From contig WLID01000001.1 in assembly GCA_009702325.1 (NCBI GenBank), positions 434,001-498,000 of the forward strand: a stretch of DNA of 64,000 nucleotides. The letters are read 5' to 3'. Below, piece by piece: positions 8,101 through 17,434 of the stretch; position 1 is the stretch's first letter; the number at the start of each line of letters is the position of its first letter. The notes below the pieces were generated by a model. That model was not told the origin of the DNA, ran no database searches, and worked only from the letters and a program-made list of their open reading frames with translations. This DNA comes from Actinomycetota bacterium (GTDB lineage: Bacteria; Actinomycetota; Thermoleophilia; Gaiellales; Gaiellaceae). A program made the position numbers and the translations under genes.

Positions 8101-9084
8101 GTGGACGTGCTCACTCGCGTCGAACGACGCATCCGCTCTGACGCGCTGATCGAACCGGGCGGTGACATCACCTGCCTTGTTTCAGGTGGTGCCGACTCGA
8201 CGTGTCTGTTCTTCGCGTTGAGTGAGCTCGGGTATCGCGTGCAGGCGGTGCACGTCGACTACGGCCTTCGTGGAGAGGAGTCCGATGACGACGCAGCGTT
8301 CTGCGCGTCAGTTCTTGGCGCCACGATCCTGCGTGTGCGTTCGACCCGGGCGACCGAGGATGAGCTGCGCCGACTCCGGTACGAAGCAACGGCTGGACCG
8401 CTGCGCGCAACCGGGCACACCGCGAGCGATCAGATCGAGACGATCCTCTACCGCCTCGCATCGAGCGGACGCCCAAGCGGGATCAAGTCGCGACGGGAAG
8501 ATGGCGTCGTTCGGCCGCTCCTTGACCTTTGGCGGGAAGAGACCGAAGCGTTCTGTCGCGAGCGCGGGATCGAGTTTCGGCTCGACTCATCGAATCCGCA
8601 GACCGCCCGCGGCCTGATCCGCAATGAGATCCTGCCGCTCCTCGAACGGCTGCATCCCGCCGCGCGGCTCAACCTCCTTCGCGCGCTCGACGAGCGCCGC
8701 GTGATGCCCCCGGCGCTTGCCGAGCTGCTGGATGCGCCGATCGCCTCCAAGCGGGTCGACCTCGGTGGTGGGGTGCAGGCAGTGCGCGAGCACGACCGGG
8801 TGTGGCTCGAGCAGTCACCTGTCGCGCTGACCGGCGAGGTGCATTGGGGCGGATGGGTCATTGCATCTGACCGGCCAGGCCTTAGAGTGCGGGGGTGGCG
8901 TCCGGGCGATCGTCTGGCCGGGCGCTCGAAGAAGATCCAAGACGTGTTCGTTGACGCCAAGATCCCCCGCTCCGACCGTGAAGGTTGGCCGCTCGTGGTT
9001 CACGGCGACGAGGTTGTGGCAGTACCCGGGCTCGTCGACGCACCGGGTGTAACGGCGGTACGGCAAACGGAGGTAGGGGAATGA
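8101..9084 (+). CDS. tilS: tRNA(Ile)-lysidine synthase
   Basis: 327 residues. [16 protein letters not shown] is the PP-loop (SGGxDS) that binds [22 protein letters not shown] and [15 protein letters not shown] are the next TilS motifs; the usual GHHxDDQ is GHTASDQ here. The C-terminal TilS domain is recognisable at [29 protein letters not shown]. It makes lysidine at C34 of the AUA-decoding tRNA-Ile, an essential step. I chose the GTG at 8101 because the upstream open frame is the shadow of the phosphatase. It overlaps hpt by 4 nt; the tilS-hpt-ftsH order matches Bacillus. Confidence 0.92.
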   Translation: MDVLTRVERRIRSDALIEPGGDITCLVSGGADSTCLFFALSELGYRVQAVHVDYGLRGEESDDDAAFCASVLGATILRVRSTRATEDELRRLRYEATAGPLRATGHTASDQIETILYRLASSGRPSGIKSRREDGVVRPLLDLWREETEAFCRERGIEFRLDSSNPQTARGLIRNEILPLLERLHPAARLNLLRALDERRVMPPALAELLDAPIASKRVDLGGGVQAVREHDRVWLEQSPVALTGEVHWGGWVIASDRPGLRVRGWRPGDRLAGRSKKIQDVFVDAKIPRSDREGWPLVVHGDEVVAVPGLVDAPGVTAVRQTEVGE

Positions 9085-9641
9085 CTCAGCGCGAACTTGA
9101 GCGTGGTGTCGGTGAAGTCCTAATCGATGAAGAGCGACTCCAGGCCCGGATTCGCGAGCTCGGCGCCGAGATCAGCGCGAACTACGCAGGCCGCGAGCTG
9201 CTGCTCGTTGGTGTGCTCAAGGGCGCCGTGTTCTTCATGGCCGACCTGATGCGCCAGATCAACGTTCCCTGCGAAATCGACTTCATGGCGATCTCAAGCT
9301 ACGGCGCAGGTGCTGACTCTTCGGGCGTCGTGCGGATCCTGAAAGACCTCGACATCAACATTGAAGACCGGCACGTTCTTGTCGTCGAAGACATCATCGA
9401 CTCTGGTCTGACGCTCTCGTACCTCGTGCGGAACCTTGAGTCACGCGGTCCCGCGAGCGTGGACGTGTGCGCCCTGCTCACGAAGCCCGAGCGTCGCGAA
9501 ATCGACGTGGACGTTCGCTACGTCGGCTTCGAGATCCCCAACAAGTTCGTGATCGGCTACGGCCTCGACTTCGCGGAGCGCTACCGCAACCTCCCGTACG
9601 TCGGCGTCCTACACGACGACCTGATGCCCGAGGGTCTTTGA
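9081..9641 (+). CDS. hpt: Hypoxanthine phosphoribosyltransferase
   Basis: 186 residues. [20 protein letters not shown] is the PPi loop, and [18 protein letters not shown] is the PRPP-binding motif with the acidic pair [23 protein letters not shown] is the C-terminal base-binding segment. It salvages hypoxanthine and guanine with PRPP. The ATG overlaps the tilS stop (ATGA) and GGAGGTAGGGG is just upstream. Neighbour of tilS and ftsH as in many Gram-positives. Confidence 0.95.
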   Translation: MTQRELERGVGEVLIDEERLQARIRELGAEISANYAGRELLLVGVLKGAVFFMADLMRQINVPCEIDFMAISSYGAGADSSGVVRILKDLDINIEDRHVLVVEDIIDSGLTLSYLVRNLESRGPASVDVCALLTKPERREIDVDVRYVGFEIPNKFVIGYGLDFAERYRNLPYVGVLHDDLMPEGL

Positions 9642-9738
9642 GCCCCGAAAATCCGAACCAAACTTTTAACTCTGCGATGGCCCGCGCCGAAGCCCCACGC
9701 ACCCCTGTTCGGGTACGCTGGGCCGCGGAGCTGCCCTC

Positions 9739-11712
9739 GTGAATCGCCTCTTCCGTAGCGCGTTCGTACCGCTCATCCTCCTCGTGGTCGTCGTTTGGGC
9801 TGCGAGCCAGGCTCTGATCCCGAGTACGAGCCACACCAAGAAACAGACCTACTCGCAGCTCAAGTCCGAGGTCGTAACGAACCCGGAGGCGATCTCAAAG
9901 GTCTCATTCGACCCGGACCGGCGCGCGATCACCGCATCGTTTGTTGCGACTTCATCGGAGAAGGCGCACAACGTCACCGTTCACTACCCGACGCCGCAGT
10001 CGCAGATCGAGTTCGAAAACCTCCTCGACAAGTCGCAGATCCTCTACGACTCAAAGGGAACGGGCGGCTTCTCGTGGACGACCGTGATTGGCAGCGTTCT
10101 GCCGATTCTCGTGATCGTCATCTTCTGGTTCTTCATGATGAGCCAGGTTCAGGGTGGTGGCTCCAAGGTGATGAGCTTCGGCAAGTCACGTGCGAAGCGC
10201 ATGGCCCCCGACTCGCCGAAGATCGGCTTCAAGGATGTTGCTGGTGTCGATGAGGCGGTCGAGGAGCTGCAAGAGATCAAGGAGTTCCTCGAGAACCCCA
10301 AGAAGTTCCAGGCGCTCGGCGCGCGCATCCCGAAGGGTGTGCTGCTCTACGGCCCCCCAGGCACGGGTAAGACACTGCTCGCGCGTGCGGTCGCAGGAGA
10401 AGCAGGCGTTCCGTTCTTCTCGATCTCCGGTTCTGACTTCGTCGAAATGTTCGTCGGTGTCGGTGCCTCACGTGTTCGCGACCTGTTCGAGCAGGCCAAG
10501 CAGGCCGCGCCATGCATCGTTTTCATGGACGAGATCGACGCTGTCGGCCGTCACCGCGGCGCCGGCATGGGTGGCGGGCACGACGAGCGCGAGCAGACGC
10601 TCAACCAGCTGCTCGTCGAGATGGACGGCTTCGAGATGAAGGACAACATCATCCTCATCGCCGCCACCAACCGACCCGACATTCTCGACCCGGCTCTTCT
10701 GCGCCCGGGCCGCTTCGACCGACAGATCGTCGTCGATCGACCCGACCGCAACGGTCGCAAGAAGATTCTCGAAGTGCACTCGAAGGGCAAGCCGCTCTCC
10801 ACCGAGATCGACCTTGAAACGCTCGCTGGCGGCACACCCGGCTTCACCGGCGCCGACCTCGCCAACCTCGTCAACGAGGCTGCGCTGCTCGCTGCCCGCC
10901 GCGGCAAGAAGATCATCGAGCAGTCGGAACTCGAAGAGGGGATCATGCGCGTGATCGCCGGCCCCGAAAAGAAGGCGCGGCTGCTGTCAGAGAAGGAGCG
11001 CCGCATCACCGCCTACCACGAGATGGGCCACGCGATCGTCGGTCACTTCCTCGAAAACACAAACCCGATCCACAAGATCACCATCGTTTCGCGCGGACAG
11101 GCACTCGGCCTGACAATCTCGCTGCCAACCGAGGATCGCTACATGCAGACGCGACGCGCCCTGCTCGAAGAGATCGCAATGACACTCGGAGGCCGTGCCG
11201 CCGAAGAGATCGTGTTCAACGAAGTCACAACCGGCGCCGCCAACGACCTTGAAAAGATCACCCACACCGCCAAGCAGATGGTGATGCGGTGGGGGATGAG
11301 CGAGAAGCTCGGCCCGCGCGTCCTTGGCCGGCAGAACGACATGCCGTTCCTCGGCCGCGAAATGGGTCATGCGCCCGACTACTCCGATGAGGTTGCACGC
11401 GAAATCGACGACGAGGTGCTGCGCATCATCGAAGACGGCCACCAGCTCGCACTCGCCGTCCTGAAGGAACACCTCGACGATCTTCATCGCATCTCAGAGA
11501 TCCTGATCGACCGCGAAACGATCGACGCCGACCAGTTCCTCCGGCTGCTCGCGGGCGAAGGCCCCGACTCGGTGTTCCCTGCCGACGATGAGCCCGACTC
11601 CGCGCTGCCCGAGGCAACCGCCGAGCAGGGTCGCAAGACGCTGCCGAAGCCGCGACCGTTCCCGCTGCCGGGTCCGGCGATGCAACCGCCAAAGCCCGAA
11701 GGCGCCTCCTAG
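9739..11712 (+). CDS. ftsH: ATP-dependent zinc metalloprotease FtsH
   Basis: 657 residues. The first transmembrane helix is residues 9-25 ([15 protein letters not shown]), a periplasmic-side domain of about 85 residues follows, and the second helix is [19 protein letters not shown]. The AAA module has Walker A GPPGTGKT, Walker [12 protein letters not shown] and the SRH ([18 protein letters not shown]). The protease zinc site is [11 protein letters not shown]. It degrades membrane and regulatory proteins as a hexamer. The C-terminus ends in a Pro-rich tail ([19 protein letters not shown]). GTG start at 9739 after GGAG. Confidence 0.96.
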   Translation: MNRLFRSAFVPLILLVVVVWAASQALIPSTSHTKKQTYSQLKSEVVTNPEAISKVSFDPDRRAITASFVATSSEKAHNVTVHYPTPQSQIEFENLLDKSQILYDSKGTGGFSWTTVIGSVLPILVIVIFWFFMMSQVQGGGSKVMSFGKSRAKRMAPDSPKIGFKDVAGVDEAVEELQEIKEFLENPKKFQALGARIPKGVLLYGPPGTGKTLLARAVAGEAGVPFFSISGSDFVEMFVGVGASRVRDLFEQAKQAAPCIVFMDEIDAVGRHRGAGMGGGHDEREQTLNQLLVEMDGFEMKDNIILIAATNRPDILDPALLRPGRFDRQIVVDRPDRNGRKKILEVHSKGKPLSTEIDLETLAGGTPGFTGADLANLVNEAALLAARRGKKIIEQSELEEGIMRVIAGPEKKARLLSEKERRITAYHEMGHAIVGHFLENTNPIHKITIVSRGQALGLTISLPTEDRYMQTRRALLEEIAMTLGGRAAEEIVFNEVTTGAANDLEKITHTAKQMVMRWGMSEKLGPRVLGRQNDMPFLGREMGHAPDYSDEVAREIDDEVLRIIEDGHQLALAVLKEHLDDLHRISEILIDRETIDADQFLRLLAGEGPDSVFPADDEPDSALPEATAEQGRKTLPKPRPFPLPGPAMQPPKPEGAS

Positions 11713-11751
11713 AACCAACCGCCGCGGTCTCTCGGCGGCCGACGTTCTGAC

Positions 11752-12570
11752 ATGGCCATCGAACCTCTCGCGCAGCGCTTCCCACGACCGTCGGTCATGG
11801 GGGTGCTCAATGTCACACCCGACTCGTTCTCCGATGGGGGCGTGCACTTCGACCCGGCAGTCGCTGCTGTCGCAGCGCGCCACATGCTCGAGGCCGGGGC
11901 CGCGATCATCGACATCGGCGGCGAATCAACACGGCCAGGCGCCGGAGGAGTCACCCTCGTCGAAGAGCTGCGACGCGTCGAACCCGTCCTCGCCGCGCTC
12001 CACGGTTCACCCATGTCGATCGACACATCAAAGGCGGGTGTAGCTCGCGTCGCGCTCCAATACGGAGCCGAAATGGTCAACGACATCACCGCCCTACGCC
12101 ACGACCCCGAACTTGCCGACGTCGTCGCAGAAAGCAACGCCTACCTCTGCCTCATGCACATGCAAGGCGAACCACAAACAATGCAACACGCCCCGACCTA
12201 CACCGACGTCGTCAGCGAAGTCAAAGCATTCCTGGAGGAGCGCCTCGCATTCGCGATCGAGGCCGGTATCCCCGCCGAACGTATCTGCCTCGACCCCGGC
12301 ATCGGCTTCGGCAAAACCGTCGACCACTGCGTCGAGCTACTGCAACGGCTCGACGAGATCGTGGCAATCGGCCAACCCGTCCTCGTCGGACTCTCCCGCA
12401 AAAGCTTCCTCGGCAAACTGCTCGGCGATCCAGCCGCCACCCAAGGCCCCCTCGCAGCATCGATCGCCGGTGCCGTCGCCGCCCACGAACGCGGCGCCAC
12501 CATCTTCCGTGTCCACGACGTCCACGAAACTGTCGCCGCCCTCCGCGTCGCCGCCGCGGTCGCCGCATGA
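11752..12570 (+). CDS. folP: Dihydropteroate synthase
   Basis: 272 residues. VMGVLNVTPDSFSDGG and AAIIDIGGESTRPGA are the two DHPS signatures, and GIGFGKTVDHC and VGLSRKSFLG are the pterin/pABA-binding loops. It condenses pABA with hydroxymethyl-dihydropterin diphosphate; it is the sulfonamide target. It opens a folP-folB-folK-DUF2469-coaX run joined by 4-nt overlaps or short gaps. From here to about 16.8 kb the plus strand is strongly C-rich. Confidence 0.95.
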   Translation: MAIEPLAQRFPRPSVMGVLNVTPDSFSDGGVHFDPAVAAVAARHMLEAGAAIIDIGGESTRPGAGGVTLVEELRRVEPVLAALHGSPMSIDTSKAGVARVALQYGAEMVNDITALRHDPELADVVAESNAYLCLMHMQGEPQTMQHAPTYTDVVSEVKAFLEERLAFAIEAGIPAERICLDPGIGFGKTVDHCVELLQRLDEIVAIGQPVLVGLSRKSFLGKLLGDPAATQGPLAASIAGAVAAHERGATIFRVHDVHETVAALRVAAAVAA

Positions 12571-12920
12571 TCGTCGAACTCCAAGGCCTCGAACTCTGGG
12601 GCTACCACGGCGTCCTCGCCGAAGAAAAACGTGACGGGCAACCGTTCCTCTTCGACATCCAGCTCGACGTTGGAGAACACGGCGCAGACGACAACATCGA
12701 CAACGCCGTCGACTACCGCGACGTCGTCCGCACCATCAAAGAACTCTCCGACAGCCGCTCATTCGACCTCCTCGAAGCGCTCGCACCCGCCATTGCCGAC
12801 ACCCTCCTCGCACGCTTCCCCATCTCCTGGGTGAAAGTCCGGGTACGCAAACCCACCGTGCGCCCCGCCGGTGAAAAGGTCGACTGGAGCGCAGTCACCG
12901 TCGAACGAAAACGCACATGA
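12567..12920 (+). CDS. folB: Dihydroneopterin aldolase
   Basis: 117 residues, the usual FolB size. LQGLELWGYHGVLAEEKRDGQPFLFDIQ is the N-terminal signature with the pterin-contacting Tyr/His region. DNIDNAVDYRDVVRTIKEL and FDLLEALAPAIADTLL follow, with the Glu that anchors the pterin ring. It releases glycolaldehyde to give 6-hydroxymethyl-dihydropterin, the FolK substrate. It overlaps both folP and folK by 4 nt. Confidence 0.94.
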   Translation: MIVELQGLELWGYHGVLAEEKRDGQPFLFDIQLDVGEHGADDNIDNAVDYRDVVRTIKELSDSRSFDLLEALAPAIADTLLARFPISWVKVRVRKPTVRPAGEKVDWSAVTVERKRT

Positions 12921-13366
12921 CAATCGCCTACGTCGGCCTCGGTGCCAACCTCGGCGACCGCGAACAGACAATCCTTGAAGCGGCACACCGCATCGGCGCC
13001 CAGCGCATCTCAACCCTGATCGAAACCGAACCCTGGGGCGTCACCGACCAGCCGCACTTCCTCAACGCCGTCGCCGAAGTCCCCACCACAGCCTCACCCG
13101 GCATCTTCCTCCTGCAACTCCTGAAGGTCGAACGAGACCTCGGCCGCATCCGCGACGGCAACCGATGGGGGCCACGGCTCATCGACCTCGACCTCCTCCT
13201 CTACGGCAACGAAATCATCGACGACGAAGACCTCCACGTCCCACACCCACACCTCCACGAACGCACCTTCGTCCTACAACCGCTCGCAGAACTCGCACCC
13301 GACCTCATCGTCCCCGGGCGCGGCCCTGTAGCGGAACTCCTCCGCCGGATACAATCCTCCACGTGA
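12917..13366 (+). CDS. folK: HPPK: hydroxymethyl-dihydropterin pyrophosphokinase
   Basis: 149 residues. YVGLGANLGDREQTI is the start signature. ETEPWGVTDQPHFLNAVAEV is the pterin-binding part. ERDLGRIRDGNRWGPRLIDLDLLLYGN carries the catalytic Asp pair in DLDLL, and HPHLHERTFVLQPLAEL completes the fold. It supplies the diphosphate used by FolP. The stop overlaps the GTG of the next gene (GTGA). Confidence 0.95.
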   Translation: MTIAYVGLGANLGDREQTILEAAHRIGAQRISTLIETEPWGVTDQPHFLNAVAEVPTTASPGIFLLQLLKVERDLGRIRDGNRWGPRLIDLDLLLYGNEIIDDEDLHVPHPHLHERTFVLQPLAELAPDLIVPGRGPVAELLRRIQSST

Positions 13367-13728
13367 GCCACCTCGACGAGCTCGACGAATACGAAGCCGA
13401 GCTCGAGCTTGGCATCAAGCGGGAATACAACGCGGTCTACTCGCTCTTCCGCTACTGCGTCCTCACCCAAGACGCCACCTACCTCTGCAACAAGCTCGAC
13501 ATGCAATACCTCCCCCAAGCGTCCTACCCGCTCTTCCGGGTCAAAATGGAAGACGTCTGGGTCTGGGACAAAAACCGGCCAACCCGGATGATCCCGCGGG
13601 TCGAGGTAAACACCACCTCCGACGTCACCGTCGAAGAACTCCGCGGTGAAGGCGACGGCCCCACCATCACCGCAGAAGCGCTCGCCAAACGCCAAGGCGA
13701 CCACACCCCCGACGACGACGACCAGTAA
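13363..13728 (+). CDS. DUF2469 family protein
   Basis: 121 residues. LDEYEAELELGIKREYNAVYSLFRY followed by VKMEDVWVWDKNRPTRMIP and VEVNTTSDVTVEEL matches the actinobacterial DUF2469 family (the Mycobacterium Rv2901c type), whose role is unknown. In actinomycetes I recall it beside rnhB; here it sits between folK and coaX. The C-terminus is acidic (GDHTPDDDDQ). GTG start at 13363 shares 4 nt with the folK stop; the longer open frame is a folK shadow. Confidence 0.82.
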   Translation: MSHLDELDEYEAELELGIKREYNAVYSLFRYCVLTQDATYLCNKLDMQYLPQASYPLFRVKMEDVWVWDKNRPTRMIPRVEVNTTSDVTVEELRGEGDGPTITAEALAKRQGDHTPDDDDQ

Positions 13729-13750
13729 CCCCGGCCCCGCCCGGAACCTC

Positions 13751-14503
13751 ATGCTGCTCGCAATCGACGTCGGCAACACCCAAACCGTCTTCGGCCTCTT
13801 CGACGACGACCGCATCGCCGAACAGTTCCGCGTCGGCACCGACCGCGCGCACACCGCCGACGAACTCGCGATCATGCTCCGCGCCTTCGTCGACCTCCAA
13901 TCACTCGACGGCATCGTCCTCTCCTCAACCGTCCCCCAACTCATCCGCGAATACGAAACATTCGCCGAACGCTGGGCCGGCACCGACCTCCTCGTCCTCG
14001 GCCCCGGCGTCGCAACCGGCATCCCCATCCGCTACGACGACCCACGCGAAGTCGGCCCCGACCGCATCGCCAACGCCGTCGCCGCCCGCGAACGCCACGG
14101 CGCCCCCGCAATCGTCGTCGACTTCGGCACCTCCACCAACTTCGACATCGTCTCCGCCGCAGGCGAATACATCGGCGGCGTCCTCGCCCCCGGCATCGAA
14201 ATCTCCATGGACGCCCTCTTCGCCCGCGCCGCCCGCCTCCTCAAAGTCCCCTTCGAAGCCCCCGCCAACGTCATCGGCAAAACCACCACCCAAGGCCTCC
14301 AATCAGGCCTCGTCTACGGCTTCGCCGGCCAAGTCGACGGCATCGTCGACCGCATCAAAGACGAACTCGAAGCCCCCAACGCACCCGTCATCGCCACCGG
14401 CGGACTCGCCGGACTCATCGCACCACACTCACGCACCATCACCACCACCGACCCGGAGCTCACCCTCCACGGCCTCCGTCTCGTCTGGGAGAAGAACGCC
14501 TAA
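13751..14503 (+). CDS. coaX: Type III pantothenate kinase
   Basis: 250 residues. LLAIDVGNTQTVFGLFD is the N-terminal ASKHA phosphate loop. GPDRIANAVAARERHG, AIVVDFGTSTNFDIV and GVLAPGIEISMDALFARAARL are CoaX signatures with the catalytic Asp in GPDR. It makes 4'-phosphopantothenate, the first step of CoA synthesis. I chose the ATG at 13751 because the upstream frame lacks conservation. It lies next to the fol genes, as coaX does near fol genes in Bacillus. Codon third positions are almost all C. Confidence 0.94.
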   Translation: MLLAIDVGNTQTVFGLFDDDRIAEQFRVGTDRAHTADELAIMLRAFVDLQSLDGIVLSSTVPQLIREYETFAERWAGTDLLVLGPGVATGIPIRYDDPREVGPDRIANAVAARERHGAPAIVVDFGTSTNFDIVSAAGEYIGGVLAPGIEISMDALFARAARLLKVPFEAPANVIGKTTTQGLQSGLVYGFAGQVDGIVDRIKDELEAPNAPVIATGGLAGLIAPHSRTITTTDPELTLHGLRLVWEKNA

Positions 14504-14516
14504 CGCGCCCCTGGGC

Positions 14517-14558
14517 GGCGCTCACTCTCGGTCGGCGAAGCCGCCCTTCGTGAGCGCC
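14517..14558 (+). terminator. Hairpin downstream of coaX
   Basis: A perfect 9-bp inverted repeat GGCGCTCAC/GTGAGCGCC encloses a GC-rich interior that can also pair (GGCG AA GCC). There is no T-run, so this is a possible intrinsic or Rho-assisted terminator rather than a classical one. Confidence 0.45.
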
Positions 14559-14784
14559 TGACGCCGCTGGCGGCAGGATGCTGCGCCCTCGCGCCCCGGT
14601 CGTACGACATGTACTGCCCTGCGGCGCTCGGGCTTGCCTCCTTGGCCAGCGACGCCCCAGGAACGCGCGCGCGTCGTTGGGCGGCACTTTTCGGTCGGCG
14701 ACCTGGCGCCCCAGGAGCGCGTCGAGAGGGCGACCGAGTGAGGAATTCCGAGGAGCTAGGAAAGCCACGCGGTACCGTGGGAGG
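14559..14784. other. Intergenic stretch with imperfect direct repeats
   Basis: No gene seen. CGCCCCAGGAACGCG (near 14653) is repeated as CGCCCCAGGAGCGCG (near 14707), and the GGCGGC...TCGGTCGGCGA motif at 14514-14537 recurs at 14680-14701. It may be a decayed duplication. Confidence 0.4.
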
Positions 14785-15714
14785 ATGCGGAACGGAGTGA
14801 TCGCCGTCGCATGTCTCGCGCTCGTCGTGGCTGCCGCCGCGGCAGGGGCACGGCGCGACACGGCGCCGATCCAAAACAGCCCTGATCTGCCGTGGACGAA
14901 CCCGAGCCACCAGAGCAACCTCGAACTGCTGCTCGGCCCGATCGCATCACGCATCGCGAACCGCAACGTCACCATCCGCTGCGAAGGCGACACCGACTGG
15001 GTGCAGCTCGTCACGCAACAAGGCGGCAACCCCAACGCCGAGCTCGGCTACGTCAGCGCCACGTTCTCCGCAACCACACGGCAGGCAACCTCGATCGCCA
15101 CCTTCGCCGAGCTACGCACCGCCGTCTGCACACCGCTCAAGGCGTTCGCGGCCGCCAACCCAAAGCCCACCAAGTGCGTTCCGATCAAACGCACACCCGC
15201 CACCACCAAACGCGTCAAGACGACTATCCGCAAACGCGTCACCATCAACGGTGTCCCCACCTGGAAGACCGTCCCCACCACCAAGACGATCACCATCCCG
15301 GGCACCACCACAACCGGCGAACCGACCCCCTGCTACATCGAAGGCGACCACGCCGCCGCCAACATGCCCGAGAGCTACTGGGACGCCTATGAGGACTACT
15401 CCCAAGCGATCCTGACCCTCGCACACGAAGCAATCCACCTCGGCGGTGTCGTGGGCGCCACCCTCCGCAACGGCCTCACCGCCGGCGACGCCCAAGCCGA
15501 AGCCAAAGCCAGCTGCTACGGCATGCAATGGATGCCCTACGTTGCCACCGAACTGGGCGCCACCCCCGACGACGCCCAAGCCATCGCCACCTACTACTGG
15601 GAACGCATCTACCCCAACTATCGCAACGCCGTCAACGCTCAATACTGGTCAGCAAACTGCACTCCCGGCGGAAGCATGGACATTCGGCCCCCCGGATCCA
15701 CCTCCTGGCCCTAG
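14785..15714 (+). CDS. Secreted protein with HExxH motif, putative metallopeptidase
   Basis: 309 residues, no family recognised with certainty. A Sec signal is clear (residues 1-22, RNGVIAVACLALVVAAAAAG). Around residues 130-175 lies a Lys/Thr-rich, repeat-like stretch (KRVKTTIRKRVTINGVPTWK and following). The C-terminal part has LTLAHEAIHLGG, an HExxH zinc-binding motif, followed about 24 residues later by AQAEAKASCYGMQW. This resembles the Glu and ADCYAG segments of neutral zinc metallopeptidases. Four Cys could form disulfides. ATG at 14785 with GGGAGG just upstream. Protease activity is inference. Confidence 0.7.
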   Translation: MRNGVIAVACLALVVAAAAAGARRDTAPIQNSPDLPWTNPSHQSNLELLLGPIASRIANRNVTIRCEGDTDWVQLVTQQGGNPNAELGYVSATFSATTRQATSIATFAELRTAVCTPLKAFAAANPKPTKCVPIKRTPATTKRVKTTIRKRVTINGVPTWKTVPTTKTITIPGTTTTGEPTPCYIEGDHAAANMPESYWDAYEDYSQAILTLAHEAIHLGGVVGATLRNGLTAGDAQAEAKASCYGMQWMPYVATELGATPDDAQAIATYYWERIYPNYRNAVNAQYWSANCTPGGSMDIRPPGSTSWP

Positions 15715-15754
15715 CCGGAGCGGCGGGCCGACGCCGAAAGGCGAAAGGCGTGCT

Positions 15755-16816
15755 TCACCCGCCGCCGTAGGCGGAGATGGGGAGGGAGTCGAGGAGAATG
15801 TCGCCTGCCGGATCGGGCAGTTCGGCCTCAAGCCGCTCCACGATCTCGCGGGCGCCCGGGGCGGCGGCGAGCAGACGCAACTCAACCTCCTCCGTCGAGT
15901 TCAGCACCACAAGCTCCTGCTTGAACGGCTTCGGGAAACGGCCACGGCCGAGGTACCAGGCGTAGAACTTCTTCAAGAAGCCGCTCGCGCGATGCTCGCC
16001 GAGCTCACGCACCGTCTCGCGCATGAACAAGATCAGCTCCGCCGCCACCTCCTCACGGCTCGGCTCGGCAGCATCTCCCATGATCTCGCGCAACGCCCAC
16101 GGATTACCCTGGGCGGCACGCCCAACCATCACGGCCGCCGCACCCGTCGTCGCAAGCACCGCCTGAGCGCGAGCGCGGGAGGTGACATCACCCGACGCGA
16201 TCACCGGCACGTTCACCGCCGCCACGAACTCGGCGGTCAGCGTGTGATCCGCGGTGCCGGTGTACAGCTGCTTCGCCGACCGCGGGTGAAGGGTGAGCGC
16301 TGCTGCACCTGCCTCCACCAATCGCGGCCCAACCTCAAGGCAGGTGCGCGAACCGTTCTCCGTGCCGCGACGCATCTTCACCGTCACCGGCACATCAACC
16401 GCGCCTGCGACTGCCGCCACAATCCGCTCCGCCAAATCAGGCGCGTCAAGGAGCGACGACCCGGCACCCGTCTTCGTCACCTTGCGCACCGGGCAGCCAA
16501 AGTTGATGTCAACGATGTCGGCGCCCGCAGCAACAACACGACGGGCCGCCTCTGCCATCGCCTCAGGATCCGACCCGAAAATCTGAATTGCGAGCGGATG
16601 CTCATCACTCGCAACACGCAGATACCCAAGCGTCTTTTCGTTCCCATGCTGAATCCCAGCAACAGAAACCATTTCTGAACACACAAGGCCCGCACCATAC
16701 CGGCGACCCTGCCGACGAAACGCCTGCACGCTCACCCCAGCCATAGGCGCAAGAACGAGCCGACTCGGAATTTCAACCGACCCAATCCACCAAGATTCAC
16801 GCAATTCAGGAACCAT
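15755..16816 (-). CDS. dusB: tRNA-dihydrouridine synthase
   Basis: 353 residues. RLVLAPMAGVSVQAFRR is the FMN-binding start and VDINFGCPVRKVTKTGAGSS holds the active-site Cys of Dus enzymes. LTLHPRSAKQLYTGTADHTL and VPVIASGDVTS follow in the TIM barrel, with a short helical tRNA-binding domain at the end. It reduces uridines in the tRNA D-loop. I chose the ATG at 16816; a TACCAT box lies 9 nt before it. In Bacillus the homologue lies co-oriented just before lysS, while here it is inverted and divergent from greA. Confidence 0.92.
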   Translation of the reverse strand: MVPELRESWWIGSVEIPSRLVLAPMAGVSVQAFRRQGRRYGAGLVCSEMVSVAGIQHGNEKTLGYLRVASDEHPLAIQIFGSDPEAMAEAARRVVAAGADIVDINFGCPVRKVTKTGAGSSLLDAPDLAERIVAAVAGAVDVPVTVKMRRGTENGSRTCLEVGPRLVEAGAAALTLHPRSAKQLYTGTADHTLTAEFVAAVNVPVIASGDVTSRARAQAVLATTGAAAVMVGRAAQGNPWALREIMGDAAEPSREEVAAELILFMRETVRELGEHRASGFLKKFYAWYLGRGRFPKPFKQELVVLNSTEEVELRLLAAAPGAREIVERLEAELPDPAGDILLDSLPISAYGGG

Positions 16817-16825
16817 CTCTCGGCG

Positions 16826-16831
16826 ATGGTA
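16826..16831 (-). promoter_or_regulatory. -10 box of dusB
   Basis: Minus-strand TACCAT, 9 nt, then the ATG at 16816. It lies partly inside the 11-bp inverted repeat shared with the greA leader. Confidence 0.35.
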
Positions 16832-16910
16832 CCGAGGGGGCTTGCGGCGGCTCACTCGCTAGGGCTACTATTGCCCCCCATTTGGGGGCGCCAATTACGC
16901 CCTCGGTACC
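16828..16910. repeat. 11-bp inverted repeat spanning the dusB-greA promoter region
   Basis: GGTACCGAGGG (16828-16838) and CCCTCGGTACC (16900-16910) are exact inverse copies 61 bp apart. Between them GCCCCC-CATTT-GGGGGC forms a second small hairpin at 16873-16889. Possible operator pair or RNA structure. Confidence 0.5.
16842..16871 (+). promoter_or_regulatory. Promoter of greA
   Basis: TTGCGG (16842-16847), an 18-nt spacer, then TACTAT (16866-16871) form a sigma-70-type promoter. The predicted leader is about 50 nt and holds the GCCCCC/GGGGGC hairpin and GACGGGAGG before the TTG start. Confidence 0.5.
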
Positions 16911-16928
16911 GGCGACGGGAGGCCGTTC

Positions 16929-17402
16929 TTGAAGGAAGTAATCCTCACGCCCGAGGGCTACGAGAAGTTGAAGCAGGAGATCGACCTCCTGTGCAACGAG
17001 AAGCGCCGTGAGGTTGCCGAACGGATCCGGGTTGCGCGCGAATTCGGTGACATCGCCGAGAACGCCGAATACGACGACGCCAAGAACGAGCAGGCGATGC
17101 TTGAACACAAGATCGCACAGCTCGAAGAACGTCTCCTGTCGGCACGCGTCATCACCAAGAAGGAGATCTCGAAAGATTACGTCTCAATCGGATCGATCGT
17201 GAAGCTCCGCGACGTCGACGCGAACAAGACGATCGAGTACCACATCGTCGGATCCGCCGAAGCGAACCCCGCCGAAAACAAGCTCTCGAACGAATCGCCG
17301 GTCGGCAAAGCGATCATGGGCTGCAAGAAGGGCGAGACCGTTGACGTCGTCGCCCCTCGCGGTGCCCTGAAGTTCAAGATCCTCGAGATTCGCGCCGCAT
17401 AA
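16929..17402 (+). CDS. greA: Transcription elongation factor GreA
   Basis: 157 residues. LTPEGYEKLKQEIDLL begins the coiled-coil finger. REFGDIAENAEYDDAKNEQAMLE carries the acidic tip residues (D, E) that act in the RNA polymerase secondary channel. The C-terminal FKBP-like domain includes SPVGKAIMGCKKGETVDV. It stimulates cleavage of backtracked RNA. The TTG start at 16929 is supported by GGGAGG 8 nt upstream and by the KEVILTPEGYEKL start of homologues. Confidence 0.95.
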   Translation: MKEVILTPEGYEKLKQEIDLLCNEKRREVAERIRVAREFGDIAENAEYDDAKNEQAMLEHKIAQLEERLLSARVITKKEISKDYVSIGSIVKLRDVDANKTIEYHIVGSAEANPAENKLSNESPVGKAIMGCKKGETVDVVAPRGALKFKILEIRAA

Positions 17403-17434
17403 CGATCTTCTCGCCGCCGAGCCCCGCAACGCGG

